42,515 nt of DNA from an uncultured Pseudomonadales bacterium (GTDB lineage: Bacteria; Pseudomonadota; Gammaproteobacteria; Pseudomonadales; Azotimanducaceae), in assembly GCA_937775265.1 (NCBI GenBank), contig CALKBV010000019.1, positions 1 through 42,515 of the forward strand, read 5' to 3'. Shown here in pieces: positions 18,620-27,287 of this stretch. Position 1 is the stretch's first letter. Each line of letters opens with the position of its first letter. The notes beneath the pieces were generated by a model, which was given only the letters and a program-made list of their open reading frames with translations, did not search any database and was not told the DNA's origin. The position numbers and the translations under genes are program-made.

Positions 18620-19732
18620 CTATGGTTTGTCCCTCAGGGTGTAACGCTGAAAAAATTGCCAAATAAGATCCATGCCCCAACTTTCGTATTCGGCATCCTC
18701 AGTCAATCCACAAACCGCCTGTTCCGGCATACTCGGCGATTGAAGCAATGTCGCACAGGTTGCTATTGCCCCTTTCACGGACATGCCGGGCCATAGGTGA
18801 CCTGAATCAGGTTGGCCACAACTCACGGCTTCATGGCCTGCTATTGAACAATCTGTATAGGCTACACATCGCAAGCCATTGTCCTCCGAGAGTTTATTTT
18901 TCCACCCGATCGGACCCGAAGCACATGACAAACCGTGAGCCCAGGCCGCCAAAGTATCATCGGCGGTTTCGTAAATAAAACCATCAGCCGCAGGTTTACC
19001 GTCGCTGCGCACTGTATCGTCTCCCTCCGAGTAGAGATGAAACATAGGAACAGATTGCTCAGGCGCACAGGCAAAACCCGGCGCTAATTGCCCAATGATC
19101 GGCGCGATGGCTGCGAATCGATGACTCAAGTTGCAACCGAGTCTAAGCGCCATCATACCTCCATTACTCACCCCAAGAAGATAGTGCCGTTGGGGATCAG
19201 TATGAAATTCAAGCTCAACGGCATTCAGCACTTTCTCGATAAACCCCAGATCATCACCACAGGAAGTCCATGCGCACCGTGAACAACTTGAACAATCCGG
19301 CGGGCACGGAAACTTTTGTGCATCAGCAACACAATGTGGCGTTGAATCTGGGTCCGAGGACGCAAGGTTTGATGCCATATCGTTCCACGACGTAATTTGA
19401 TAACCAAACCCTGGTTGTTGTGAGGTACGAAAGTGTTGGCCCTGTGGATAGACAGCGATGTATCCAAACCTCGCTGCGTGACGGTTAACACCGTGAAAAG
19501 CTTCAAAGCCGGTCGCAGTACTCCTATATCCATGAAGGCCAAGGACCAAAGGCGGGATAGATTTTTTTGATTTGGGCACAAAGACAAAATACTCGCGTTG
19601 GACACCATCATGAACCATCGCGCGCTTATGCACCTGTCCGGAGTCAGAGTCATTCGCTAAAGGCAGTGAATGGTAGAAAACCAGGCTAACCAATAATGCT
19701 GACACCGACAAAAAACGAACATCAATCACCAC
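18620..19732 (-). CDS. Secreted polyhydroxybutyrate depolymerase/feruloyl-esterase-like hydrolase
   Basis: An alpha/beta hydrolase of the PHB-depolymerase/LpqC (CE1-like) family. After a signal peptide (FLSVSALLVSLVFYHSLPLA) it has LVLGLHGYRS, the nucleophile elbow GVSNGGM, an Asp in SEGDDTVRSDG and the catalytic His in SGHLWPG. A cysteine-rich insertion (CPPDCSSCSRCAWTSCG) precedes helix DDLGFIEKVL and is typical of exported members. It probably cleaves esters of short hydroxyacids or aromatic acids outside the cytoplasm. GTG codons at 19732 and 19729 give a compact signal peptide, with AAGG 9 nt before the first; the frame also opens from an ATG at 19816, which would add 28 Arg-rich residues. 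Confidence 0.87.
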   Translation of the reverse strand: MVIDVRFLSVSALLVSLVFYHSLPLANDSDSGQVHKRAMVHDGVQREYFVFVPKSKKSIPPLVLGLHGYRSTATGFEAFHGVNRHAARFGYIAVYPQGQHFRTSQQPGFGYQITSWNDMASNLASSDPDSTPHCVADAQKFPCPPDCSSCSRCAWTSCGDDLGFIEKVLNAVELEFHTDPQRHYLLGVSNGGMMALRLGCNLSHRFAAIAPIIGQLAPGFACAPEQSVPMFHLYSEGDDTVRSDGKPAADGFIYETADDTLAAWAHGLSCASGPIGWKNKLSEDNGLRCVAYTDCSIAGHEAVSCGQPDSGHLWPGMSVKGAIATCATLLQSPSMPEQAVCGLTEDAEYESWGMDLIWQFFQRYTLRDKP

Positions 19733-19881
19733 ATTACGCCGCCTTGGTCGGCAGCCGACCCATAGACCAGAACGGGTGAAAGCACCGCTCCAGAACCCAG
19801 AGGGTGATGAGAGCATAAACGAAGCGCCTGCCTATGAGAGCGAGCAAATAATTTCCCTAATTACAATGATGGAAGAGGTTT

Positions 19882-20772
19882 CTAATGGCTTTTGTTATCG
19901 AGCGCAGCTGAAAAAGCGCTGATGTCCTCAGGGCCGATGCCACAACAACCACCGATAATACTGGCACCCTGATCGATGAAACGACTGCAGGCATCAACAA
20001 AATAGTCAGTCGTCAAATCAGTGCGGCGCTCAGTCTTGAGGTCATTGTCCAGCGTCCAGCCTTCCGGTACCTGAGCGATTCGGTTAGCGTAACAGCCAAG
20101 TGGTTTATCCGTCAGGGCTTTCACTTCCTGCAGCCCAAATTCAATCGCTTCAGGCAGGGTGCAGTTAAAGAAGAATCCGGCCAGATCGAGATGCGCAATC
20201 TTATTGTAGGCCGCGGTAATGGACTCGCCGCTGCGCAAACCACTGCCGGGCGTCTCGTTGAGGGTCCAGGACACGTAGACCGGTTTACCGCCGCCAAAGG
20301 CCATCGCCTGAGTCGCAGCATTGAGCGCCTCGGTTGCCGAAGACATGGTTTCACAAATGAACACGTCCACATAGGGTGCCAGCGCTTCAACCAGATTCAG
20401 ATAAACCGGCATCGCCTCATCCGCAGGTGGCACCATGTCAGGACGATAGCTTTCCGAAAGTGGCGGCAGCGAACCGGCCACCTGCACGGCTTGACCGCTT
20501 TCATCTACTGCTCTTCTGGCAAGTTCGCCGCCCAGTCTTGTTAGCGCAACGTAATCATCCTCCCGTCCCTCTTTTCCGAGGTAACTCGGGATCGTCGAGT
20601 AGGTATTGGTGATAATCATCCGGGCACCGGCATCGATGTAATCCCGATGAATTTCGACAACCAGTTCAGGCTTTTCAATCAGCACGGTGGCAGACCATAG
20701 ACCTTGCTGCGCGCCCTGATAGCGTTTTGCTATCTCGGCGCCCATTCCACCGTCGAGAACGATGACCGACAT
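19882..20772 (-). CDS. Homocysteine S-methyltransferase family protein
   Basis: About 296 residues of the MmuM/BHMT-type fold. It opens with VIVLDGGMGAEI and TNTYSTIPSYLGKEG, and the three zinc-binding cysteines are in FFFNCTLPEAI and GGCCGIGPEDI. The family transfers a methyl group from S-methylmethionine, or in some members from betaine-like donors, to homocysteine, forming methionine in the cytoplasm. ATG 20772 is preferred, with GGGGAAA upstream; a GTG at 20796 would add eight residues. The nearby BCCT transporter and the carnitine-type oxygenase make a quaternary-amine or DMSP methyl donor worth considering, but donor choice cannot be read here. Confidence 0.92.
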   Translation of the reverse strand: MSVIVLDGGMGAEIAKRYQGAQQGLWSATVLIEKPELVVEIHRDYIDAGARMIITNTYSTIPSYLGKEGREDDYVALTRLGGELARRAVDESGQAVQVAGSLPPLSESYRPDMVPPADEAMPVYLNLVEALAPYVDVFICETMSSATEALNAATQAMAFGGGKPVYVSWTLNETPGSGLRSGESITAAYNKIAHLDLAGFFFNCTLPEAIEFGLQEVKALTDKPLGCYANRIAQVPEGWTLDNDLKTERRTDLTTDYFVDACSRFIDQGASIIGGCCGIGPEDISAFSAALDNKSH

Positions 20773-20829
20773 ATCTTTCCCCAGAATTGATTTCACACGT
20801 TCCTTGACTATATCACTGTTCGACGCAGC

Positions 20830-21855
20830 CTATTTCCGCCAGGCGCATAATCCCAGGCGAACATGGTCAGTGGCTTGGACTTTCTCTGGTGTGATCAACT
20901 TATTTTTGTTGTTTGCGCACACTAGAACATCATCACCATAGCCCGCGATATCCAGCAGGATCTGGTCTAGGTGGCGATACTGAACGTCATGTCCTTCCCC
21001 AGCATATTCCCGCATTGTCACATCGGCTGCCGGAAAGGTATTACGCCAGACCTGCAAGTCCTCTTCACCCAGCACCCCATCGGCGAGACCGCGATAAACA
21101 AAGACCGGGACTTTAACGTTTGACGTGTCGATCGCACCTTCTTTGCAATAAAGGGAGATTTCGTGATCCAGTGGCGTTGCATCTGCCATCTGCCCACGCA
21201 AATTGTGAGCTCTTGCGGCCTCATCAAACGCAGTGTCCTGAAAGCCTTGTACCTGGTGCATGGGGCTGTCTGGCGCAAAGCCGAAAAACCGCATCGGCTG
21301 GTGCAACATGTCACGATATCCACTGGCCGGCGAATCCTGATCACATCTCGACGGTTGGCCGAGAGACGGCGATGTCGCGGCCATGTGGACTGACAAGAGT
21401 CGGTCGGTATTACGTGAGGCGATCTTTGCCGTGTATGGACCGCCGCCGGAAATACCAAACACTGCGAACTTATCAACGCCGACATGACTCAGTACGGCTT
21501 CAACCTCTTCGGAAAAATCTGCCATGTCCAGATCAGGATCGTATTCGGTCTGGCCGAAGCCATTTCGTTCAACGGTAATCACCCGAATCTGCAGCGTTTC
21601 CCGCATCGATCTCAAAAAATCGAGCAATCGAATGACACGGACCGAAGTGCCGAGGCCACCTGTAAGCACCACCGGCAACCAATCTGGTTCGCCATCGTCG
21701 ATGTAGTGCACTCTTCTGCCATCGGTCAACACCAGTTCTTGAACTGTGGGACCCAGCGAATCGAACACTTCCGGCAGCACATTGCCGGGGAGATCAGGTT
21801 TTGCCAGAGCAGCGACCGGCATCAGTAATCCGATGAGCAACAAGATGATTTTCAT
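20830..21855 (-). CDS. Exported alpha/beta hydrolase
   Basis: 341 residues with a signal peptide (KIILLLIGLLMPVAALA) and an alpha/beta hydrolase core: VVLTGGLGTS oxyanion strand, nucleophile elbow FGISGGGPYT and a C-terminal GEGHDVQYRH that supplies the likely catalytic His. The ATG at 21855 is chosen because GGAAA lies 6 nt upstream and the signal peptide starts properly; a frame from 21882 adds nine residues. It lies 57 bp downstream of the methyltransferase gene in the plus coordinate and is transcribed before it on the minus strand, 34 bp from stop to GTG, so the two may share a transcript. Substrate unknown. Confidence 0.88.
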   Translation of the reverse strand: MKIILLLIGLLMPVAALAKPDLPGNVLPEVFDSLGPTVQELVLTDGRRVHYIDDGEPDWLPVVLTGGLGTSVRVIRLLDFLRSMRETLQIRVITVERNGFGQTEYDPDLDMADFSEEVEAVLSHVGVDKFAVFGISGGGPYTAKIASRNTDRLLSVHMAATSPSLGQPSRCDQDSPASGYRDMLHQPMRFFGFAPDSPMHQVQGFQDTAFDEAARAHNLRGQMADATPLDHEISLYCKEGAIDTSNVKVPVFVYRGLADGVLGEEDLQVWRNTFPAADVTMREYAGEGHDVQYRHLDQILLDIAGYGDDVLVCANNKNKLITPEKVQATDHVRLGLCAWRK

Positions 21856-21963
21856 GAAAGTTTCCATCACCGATAAAGTCATGACCCTACCATGGCAGCG
21901 CCCTAATCAGCTTGCTATATTGCACCTTTAACATGACGTTAAAACATGACCTTGGAGTAGAAA

Positions 21964-22323
21964 ATGAATCGCGGAGTAATTATCTCTTGCGCAGAGACTG
22001 GCGCGGCGGATAACGCGAGCAGACATCCCGATCTGCCGATAACCCCGAAACAGATAGCATCCGCAGCGATTGAGGCGGCAAAGACAGGCGCCGCAATTGC
22101 GCACTGCCAGGTCAGAGACCCCGAAACCGGTCAGGGCTGCAGAGATCCGGGGCTGCATAAAGAAGTCGTCGATGGAATCAGATCCGCTGAAAGCGATGTT
22201 GCCATAAACCTGACAGCTGGAATGGTGGGCGATTTGTATAGCGGACCCGGCGAGGTACCACTGATCTACGTTTCAACCCCTGACATGCTTCCCGCAGGTA
22301 CATTGCTGAAGGAGAGATCCTGA
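21964..22323 (+). pseudogene. Truncated BKACE (DUF849, beta-keto acid cleavage enzyme) fragment
   Basis: The 119-residue frame has a good start (GGAGTAGAAA before ATG 21964) and reads as the N-terminal third of a BKACE protein: RGVIISCAETGA, LPITPKQIASAAIEAAKTGAA, VRDPETG and VAINLTAGMVGDLY. Complete family members are near 280-310 residues. Two signs of decay are visible: the metal-binding H-x-H before VRDPETG reads HCQ, and after SGPGE the similarity fades and the frame stops. BKACE enzymes cleave beta-keto acids with acetyl-CoA; members act in lysine fermentation and in carnitine breakdown (dehydrocarnitine). The stop overlaps the beginning of the lipoprotein frame. It is most likely a pseudogene, still possibly translated as a leader for the next gene. 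Confidence 0.8.
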
Positions 22324-22367
22324 TACAGACAAAACGCATCAACGAGCTTATCAGTTCGCTCATCAGT

Positions 22368-23927
22368 GTGGCCCTGATGGCTCTACTCACCGCCTGTTCA
22401 CAGCCTCACGAACAAAAACCAAAGACACAAGCTAAACTGAATTCTGAATGGCTGGTGACCAGTGAAGAAGCTCAAACCTGGGCGCGCGTAAAGAATGACA
22501 ATCTCCCTACGATGACCGGTAGCGTCGAATGGCAGGCATACCTGGCATTTCTCGAAAAAAAACTGAAAAAGTACGGCGCCGTTGATGTTTTCAGAAACAG
22601 CTGGGAATTTGAACGGTGGGATACCACCGATGACAATGCCGGCTGGTCATTAGTGTCCGATGGCAACCCGGTTCGCGTTGCTCACTATGGAGCTTATTCT
22701 GGTTCAACCGATGCAGATGGCATCACCGCAGAACTGGTCTACTACGATCATGGTAATCCTCCGGACTCTATCGAGGGCAAAATTGTGGTCATCCAAACGA
22801 TGCCCCATCCGGAACCGCCCTATGACCAGGACTACCTGATTAATTACACGTTTAATGACTACGAATATGCGACCGATGCAGAAACATTGTCTACACCATT
22901 CGAATTTGTCGACCCGGCAGTCAGCTTTACGTTCGACATCTGGTGGCAGCTTGCGCAGGGTCTGGATCAGATTGCGAAGAACGGCGGCGCCGCTGGCGCC
23001 ATCATCATCTATGACATGGCATACGAGCGAACGCATGAACTCTATACCTTCCCGGTACCCGAACTCTACGATGCACCGACATTAAAGCTCTCCCGAGAAG
23101 ACGGCGCCCAGGTGATCATCGATGCCAGGGCCGGCAAAACAGCAACCCTTCGGCTGGAGGCCACCGTCACGCCTGCAGAGGCTTATCAACTGATTGCGTA
23201 TCTGCCCGGTAAAGACTACGGCACACCTGCCGATGAGCAAATCGTTATGGTCAACCACTCCGATGGCCCATCGATTACCCAGGACAATGGCGCCCTCGGC
23301 ATCCTCGCCATCGTCAAATACTTCTCGAATGTGCCCCAGCAGGAGAGGCTAAGAACGCTGACGGTATACCTGGATTGCCGGCATTATATGCCGGGCATGG
23401 AGAGGGCATTCAACGACGAGAGTTGGCTACATCGCCACCCGGAGGCCAAAAATAAAATAGTCGCCATGGTCCAGGCTGAACATCTAGGCGAGATGGATTT
23501 TCGAGAGGTCGACGGTATCGTTGAGCCTGTCGGGCTGGCCGAACAGTCGTATCTTTGGTCACGTGATAACAACGTTCTGATTGAAGCGGCCATCGGCGCG
23601 GTCAAGAAACACGGCTGGTCCCGCGCCCAAGTGGCCGTGCCGGGACGCCCTGGTAAAAATGGTGGCCTGCAGCAGGTCTGGTGGGGCCTTGGCGTGATCG
23701 GGCAATCTGGAGACCCTGAATCACAACGCTGCCAGGTCTGGCACTGTCTTGATGTCCCCGGCTATGGCCTCGGCGGGTTTCTGGGTTACTACTGGACCGT
23801 TGGTGCCGACATTGATCGATGGAACGGCGAACTGTTTCGATCTCAGGCCGCAACGATGACAGAACTGACGGGCGTGCTGATGACTTCTGACCTTGATGCC
23901 ATCGCCCCCCGCCAGGTCGAACCATGA
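22368..23927 (+). CDS. PA-domain/M28-like metallopeptidase homologue, lipoprotein
   Basis: Up to 534 residues. A lipobox (LLTAC) is followed by a mature region with an inserted protease-associated domain (about residues 110-270 from the GTG; IEGKIVVIQT, GAAGAIIIYD) and an M28-like fold (about 280-500). The first metal motif is recognisable as VNHSDGPSITQDNGALG, but the usual catalytic GEE and the D-x-x-G strand read CRHYMPGMER and AEHLG, so peptidase activity is doubtful. The listed GTG at 22368 leaves only a stub before the lipobox. The open frame upstream encodes IQTKRINELISSLIS, a proper signal-peptide n-region, and starts at ATA 22323 or CTG 22320, behind GGAGAG (22312-22317). Probably anchored in a membrane facing the periplasm. 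Confidence 0.8.
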   Translation: MALMALLTACSQPHEQKPKTQAKLNSEWLVTSEEAQTWARVKNDNLPTMTGSVEWQAYLAFLEKKLKKYGAVDVFRNSWEFERWDTTDDNAGWSLVSDGNPVRVAHYGAYSGSTDADGITAELVYYDHGNPPDSIEGKIVVIQTMPHPEPPYDQDYLINYTFNDYEYATDAETLSTPFEFVDPAVSFTFDIWWQLAQGLDQIAKNGGAAGAIIIYDMAYERTHELYTFPVPELYDAPTLKLSREDGAQVIIDARAGKTATLRLEATVTPAEAYQLIAYLPGKDYGTPADEQIVMVNHSDGPSITQDNGALGILAIVKYFSNVPQQERLRTLTVYLDCRHYMPGMERAFNDESWLHRHPEAKNKIVAMVQAEHLGEMDFREVDGIVEPVGLAEQSYLWSRDNNVLIEAAIGAVKKHGWSRAQVAVPGRPGKNGGLQQVWWGLGVIGQSGDPESQRCQVWHCLDVPGYGLGGFLGYYWTVGADIDRWNGELFRSQAATMTELTGVLMTSDLDAIAPRQVEP

Positions 23928-24026
23928 CGCTTTCTCCGGCGGACAATGTCGGGTCATAATGGCGCATTCAGGTCTGAGACTATACTGACCATAACAACAT
24001 TATTAAGCCGAGCACTAATCCCCACT

Positions 24027-24875
24027 ATGCTAGATCAGCAAATAGACCTTAGTACTCTGATCATTGACGCGACAATCGATGTTGATCATGCCAAAGCCTT
24101 CAGCGCCCCGGCAGGAGAACTGGAGAAACTCACCGAGCAGCTATACACCACCCTCATCGATCATCTGGTTGTATTCCTTGAAAATCAATCCATCTCGCCG
24201 CAACAACAGGTGACGCTGGCAAAACAATTCGGTTCTCTCGACCTTCCGCATCCGCTCTATCAGAAGCTGGAGGAGCATCCTGAAATTCTCGAACTTGAGA
24301 ATGATGGCGACAGGCCGCCGGACACAAACGATTGGCACACGGATCTGACCTTTAGACCCAATCCTCTTTTTATGTCCATTCTTTATACGACGGAAGTTCC
24401 GATCACTGGCGGTGGCACGCTCTGGGCCACTATGTACGGGGCATATGACGCCCTGCCGCGGGCAATGAAATCCATGCTGCATGAGTTGTCAGCGATCCAC
24501 GACATGGGCACCTTTAGAAATGATTATCTCGGAGCAACTATGGACACCAATGCCGTCAACAAGGCAATGCGGGAGCTGGGTTCAGCGGTTCACCCGATAA
24601 CGCCCGTGCATCCTGTGACGGGCAAACGTTTTCTCTGCGTCAACAGATCGTTCACCCAGCACATCGTCGGCATGATCAAAGCAGAAAGTGACAGAACGCT
24701 CAGCTATCTCTACGACCACATCAACCAGCCCGAATTCCAGGTTCGATATCGCTGGCAAGCAGGCTCCATGGTGCTGTGGGACAATAGGGTGACGCAACAC
24801 TATGCGATAGCCGATTACCTGCCTAGTTACCGAAGGATGCATCGGGTGACGGTCGTCGACGATGCGAGAGTTTGA
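24027..24875 (+). CDS. TauD/TfdA family 2-oxoglutarate-dependent dioxygenase
   Basis: 282 residues, the normal TauD length. The iron facial triad is H104-x-D106 in DWHTDLTF and H258 in TQHYAIADY; the 2-oxoglutarate-binding Arg is in YRRMHRVTV (residues 268-276). Family members hydroxylate a substrate next to a leaving group, releasing sulfite, a phenol or another product with decarboxylation of 2-oxoglutarate. ATG 24027 is preferred over upstream in-frame starts because the extension is not family-like, though no ribosome-binding site is evident. The next oxygenase begins two bases after its stop, so the two enzymes are probably made together. Taurine itself is not specifically indicated: no tauABC genes are present. 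Confidence 0.92.
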   Translation: MLDQQIDLSTLIIDATIDVDHAKAFSAPAGELEKLTEQLYTTLIDHLVVFLENQSISPQQQVTLAKQFGSLDLPHPLYQKLEEHPEILELENDGDRPPDTNDWHTDLTFRPNPLFMSILYTTEVPITGGGTLWATMYGAYDALPRAMKSMLHELSAIHDMGTFRNDYLGATMDTNAVNKAMRELGSAVHPITPVHPVTGKRFLCVNRSFTQHIVGMIKAESDRTLSYLYDHINQPEFQVRYRWQAGSMVLWDNRVTQHYAIADYLPSYRRMHRVTVVDDARV

Positions 24876-24877
24876 CC

Positions 24878-26065
24878 ATGCTGCCTGACGTCCCGGATTT
24901 TGATATTTACGCGATTGATCATCTGCCAGAGAAACTCATCGTTGCAGATCAGAGGCTCATCATTACCTGGGATGATGGTAAAATCAGCCATTACCCCTTT
25001 GTCTGGTTGAGAGAATATAGCCCGGATGCCGGTACTTTTAACGACATCACGCGTGAACAAAATATCGCCGTGACAGATCTGTCGGATAAACTGAACATCT
25101 CGAGCACGGAGATTGGCGCTGGCGGCTCAGTCATCGTCAACTGGCAACCCGAAAACCTGGACAGCCGGTACCACCCAGGATGGCTTCGAGCCCACTGCCC
25201 CTCGAACCCAAAACCCAATTTCGAGTTACCAAAACGAACTCTGTGGACTGCCACCAGAACCGCCGCCAGTCAGGCCTTCCCACCAACATTTAGTGGCGCA
25301 CAGATCGACACCGATAAAGAATTCAGCGAGTGGCTGGGCGCTTTACATTCCAGTGGCGTTGCAGTGATCAGAGGCCTGCCTATTGCACCCGAAGCACTCG
25401 AAAAAGTGGTCCATCGAATCGGTCCCATCAGGACTTCTAACTTCGGCCGGATTTTCGATGTCGAACTAAAGGCCGAAACAAATTCGAATGCCTATACCTC
25501 CCAACCTCTGAGAGCACACACCGACCTTGCGACCCGCGAATATCAGCCCGGTCTGCAGTTCTTTTTCTGTATGGAAAATTCAGTCTCCGGCGGCGAAACA
25601 ATTCTTACCGACGGACTTGCTGTCGCAGAAAAGATTCGCACCGATCATCCTGACGAATACGCTTTTCTGACAGAGCAACCCATACCCTTCGTCAATACCG
25701 ACAGAGATTCTGAATACCGCTACGAAGTCCCTATTTTAGAAACCGATCACCACGGCGACATCACTACAGTCCGGTTCACCTATTGGCTTCGCGCGCCGAT
25801 GACCGGCGATTTGACGACTCTGGATAATTTATATTCGGCGCTTCGACTATTTCATCACTATGCCGACCATGAGGACTACCAGCTTAGATTCCCGCTGAAG
25901 CCCGGTGATCTGATCGGTGTTGATAACCGCAGGGTTCTGCATGGGAGAACCGGCTTTGCACCTGACGCCGGTCATCGTTGGTTGCGTGGTTGCTATATGG
26001 AAAGAGAAGAACTCGAGTCACGACTGCGTGTGCTGGATCGGCAAAGGAGAATTCGGTCTGTCTGA
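24878..26065 (+). CDS. Gamma-butyrobetaine hydroxylase/TauD-type dioxygenase
   Basis: 395 residues with the two-part architecture of gamma-butyrobetaine and trimethyllysine hydroxylases: an N-terminal DUF971-like domain (about 15-110, FVWLRE...HPGWLRAHCP) and a C-terminal dioxygenase domain with H214-x-D216 (RAHTDLATREYQPGLQ), distal H355 and 2-oxoglutarate Arg357 (RRVLHGRTGF). In classical enzymes the first domain carries a zinc site with a Cys cluster after W-L-R; here that stretch reads EYSPDAGT with no cysteines. The family makes carnitine from gamma-butyrobetaine. ATG 24878 follows the upstream stop by two bases. Related oxygenases act on other substrates, so the exact reaction is uncertain. 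Confidence 0.88.
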   Translation: MLPDVPDFDIYAIDHLPEKLIVADQRLIITWDDGKISHYPFVWLREYSPDAGTFNDITREQNIAVTDLSDKLNISSTEIGAGGSVIVNWQPENLDSRYHPGWLRAHCPSNPKPNFELPKRTLWTATRTAASQAFPPTFSGAQIDTDKEFSEWLGALHSSGVAVIRGLPIAPEALEKVVHRIGPIRTSNFGRIFDVELKAETNSNAYTSQPLRAHTDLATREYQPGLQFFFCMENSVSGGETILTDGLAVAEKIRTDHPDEYAFLTEQPIPFVNTDRDSEYRYEVPILETDHHGDITTVRFTYWLRAPMTGDLTTLDNLYSALRLFHHYADHEDYQLRFPLKPGDLIGVDNRRVLHGRTGFAPDAGHRWLRGCYMEREELESRLRVLDRQRRIRSV

Positions 26066-26111
26066 AACCTCCTGAGCGACTATCTGCAGCTGGATTTGTG
26101 AAGTTGGGGTG

Positions 26112-26134
26112 GCGCTTGCAGTCTTGGCAAGCGC
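26112..26134. terminator. Perfect stem-loop downstream of the dioxygenase pair
   Basis: GCGCTTGC (26112-26119) and GCAAGCGC (26127-26134) form an 8-bp perfect stem with a 7-nt loop, about 47 bp after the dioxygenase stop and 102 bp before the next gene. There is no U-tract, so it may protect an mRNA end or be a weak terminator. Confidence 0.4.
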
Positions 26135-26235
26135 AAACAAGAGGCAACGATAAGCAGGCCAATGGTGGCAAACACCCTAACTATGTAGGATAGCGTCTAC
26201 TCGGACCCCAACACGAACGATACTAAGGAGCGTTG

Positions 26236-27279
26236 ATGACAGAGCTTTCGACTACTGACTCACAGCATCTGTGGCGACTTGCTCGAAAACCCAGCAAGGG
26301 CTGGCCAACAGACGGTGACTTTAACTGGACCGAGGAGCCAATTCCTGATCCCGGTGCCAATCAACTCTGCAGTAGGACCATTTACCTTTCGATGGACCCC
26401 TATCAGTGGGTCCGGCGTCGCACGGGCACGGAGCAACCCGGTGATATCTGTCACGGCCGCACAGTATCGCAGGTTGTGAAAAGTAACCACTCGGATTATG
26501 ACGAAGGGGACTACCTCTTTAACACAAACGGTTGGAGTGAGTTTGGTTTAACAGGGGATGGTATCGATCATTTCAATTACATGTTGCCACGGAAACTTGA
26601 TGCAACTGCAGCGCCTTTATCCACCGCCATCGGCGTGCTCGGCATGCTGGGCCTCACGGCATATGCCGGTTCGATAGTGCAATGTGACCCGCAACCAGGT
26701 GAGACATTTGTCGTGTCCGCAGCATCCGGCGGCGTAGGTCAGATCGCTGGACAACTTGCTCGTATACGCGGCTGCAGGGTTGTCGGTATCGCCGGTGTCG
26801 ATGAGAAATGCCAGTATGTTGTTAATGAACTGGGTTTTGATGCCTGTGTATCACACCTAAGTGAGACCCTGGGTGACGACCTTAAATGTGCTTGCCCTGA
26901 CGGCATTGATGTCTATTTTGAGAACGTTGGCGGCAAAGTATTTGATGCGGTCGCACCGCTACTCAATACTAAAAGTCGCGTCAGTGTCTGTGGAATGATA
27001 TCGCAATATGGACTTGCTGATCCCCACATTTCTCGTCAGTTATGGAATGAAACCGGCCAGCCCCACTTCGATCGAAATGACGTGACCATCCATGATTTGT
27101 TCGTGGGTAATTTTGTCAAAGATTACCAGACAAAGTTTCTTGCGGAGGCATCCGCTTGGTACCGGGACGGCGAGCTAAAATATCGCGAAGACTTTTGGGA
27201 CGGTTTAGAAAAAGCACCCAAGGCGCTAAATGCTATGTTAACTGGTCACAATTTTGGCAAAATGATCGTGCGCGTATGA
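26236..27279 (+). CDS. Zinc-independent NADP-dependent oxidoreductase (MDR; CurA/alkenal reductase type)
   Basis: 347 residues of the medium-chain dehydrogenase/reductase superfamily, leukotriene B4 dehydrogenase/CurA branch. The N-terminus (LWRLARKPSKGWP, then YLSMDPYQWVRRR) and the nucleotide loop SAASGGVGQIAGQLA are diagnostic; no structural-zinc cysteine cluster is present. These enzymes reduce the carbon-carbon double bond of enones and alkenals with NADPH. ATG 26236 is preceded by AAGGAG at 26225-26230; a TTG at 26233 is disregarded. It has its own 170-bp upstream region with a stem-loop, so it may be transcribed separately from the dioxygenases. Confidence 0.93.
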   Translation: MTELSTTDSQHLWRLARKPSKGWPTDGDFNWTEEPIPDPGANQLCSRTIYLSMDPYQWVRRRTGTEQPGDICHGRTVSQVVKSNHSDYDEGDYLFNTNGWSEFGLTGDGIDHFNYMLPRKLDATAAPLSTAIGVLGMLGLTAYAGSIVQCDPQPGETFVVSAASGGVGQIAGQLARIRGCRVVGIAGVDEKCQYVVNELGFDACVSHLSETLGDDLKCACPDGIDVYFENVGGKVFDAVAPLLNTKSRVSVCGMISQYGLADPHISRQLWNETGQPHFDRNDVTIHDLFVGNFVKDYQTKFLAEASAWYRDGELKYREDFWDGLEKAPKALNAMLTGHNFGKMIVRV

Positions 27280-27287
27280 AAAGTGCC

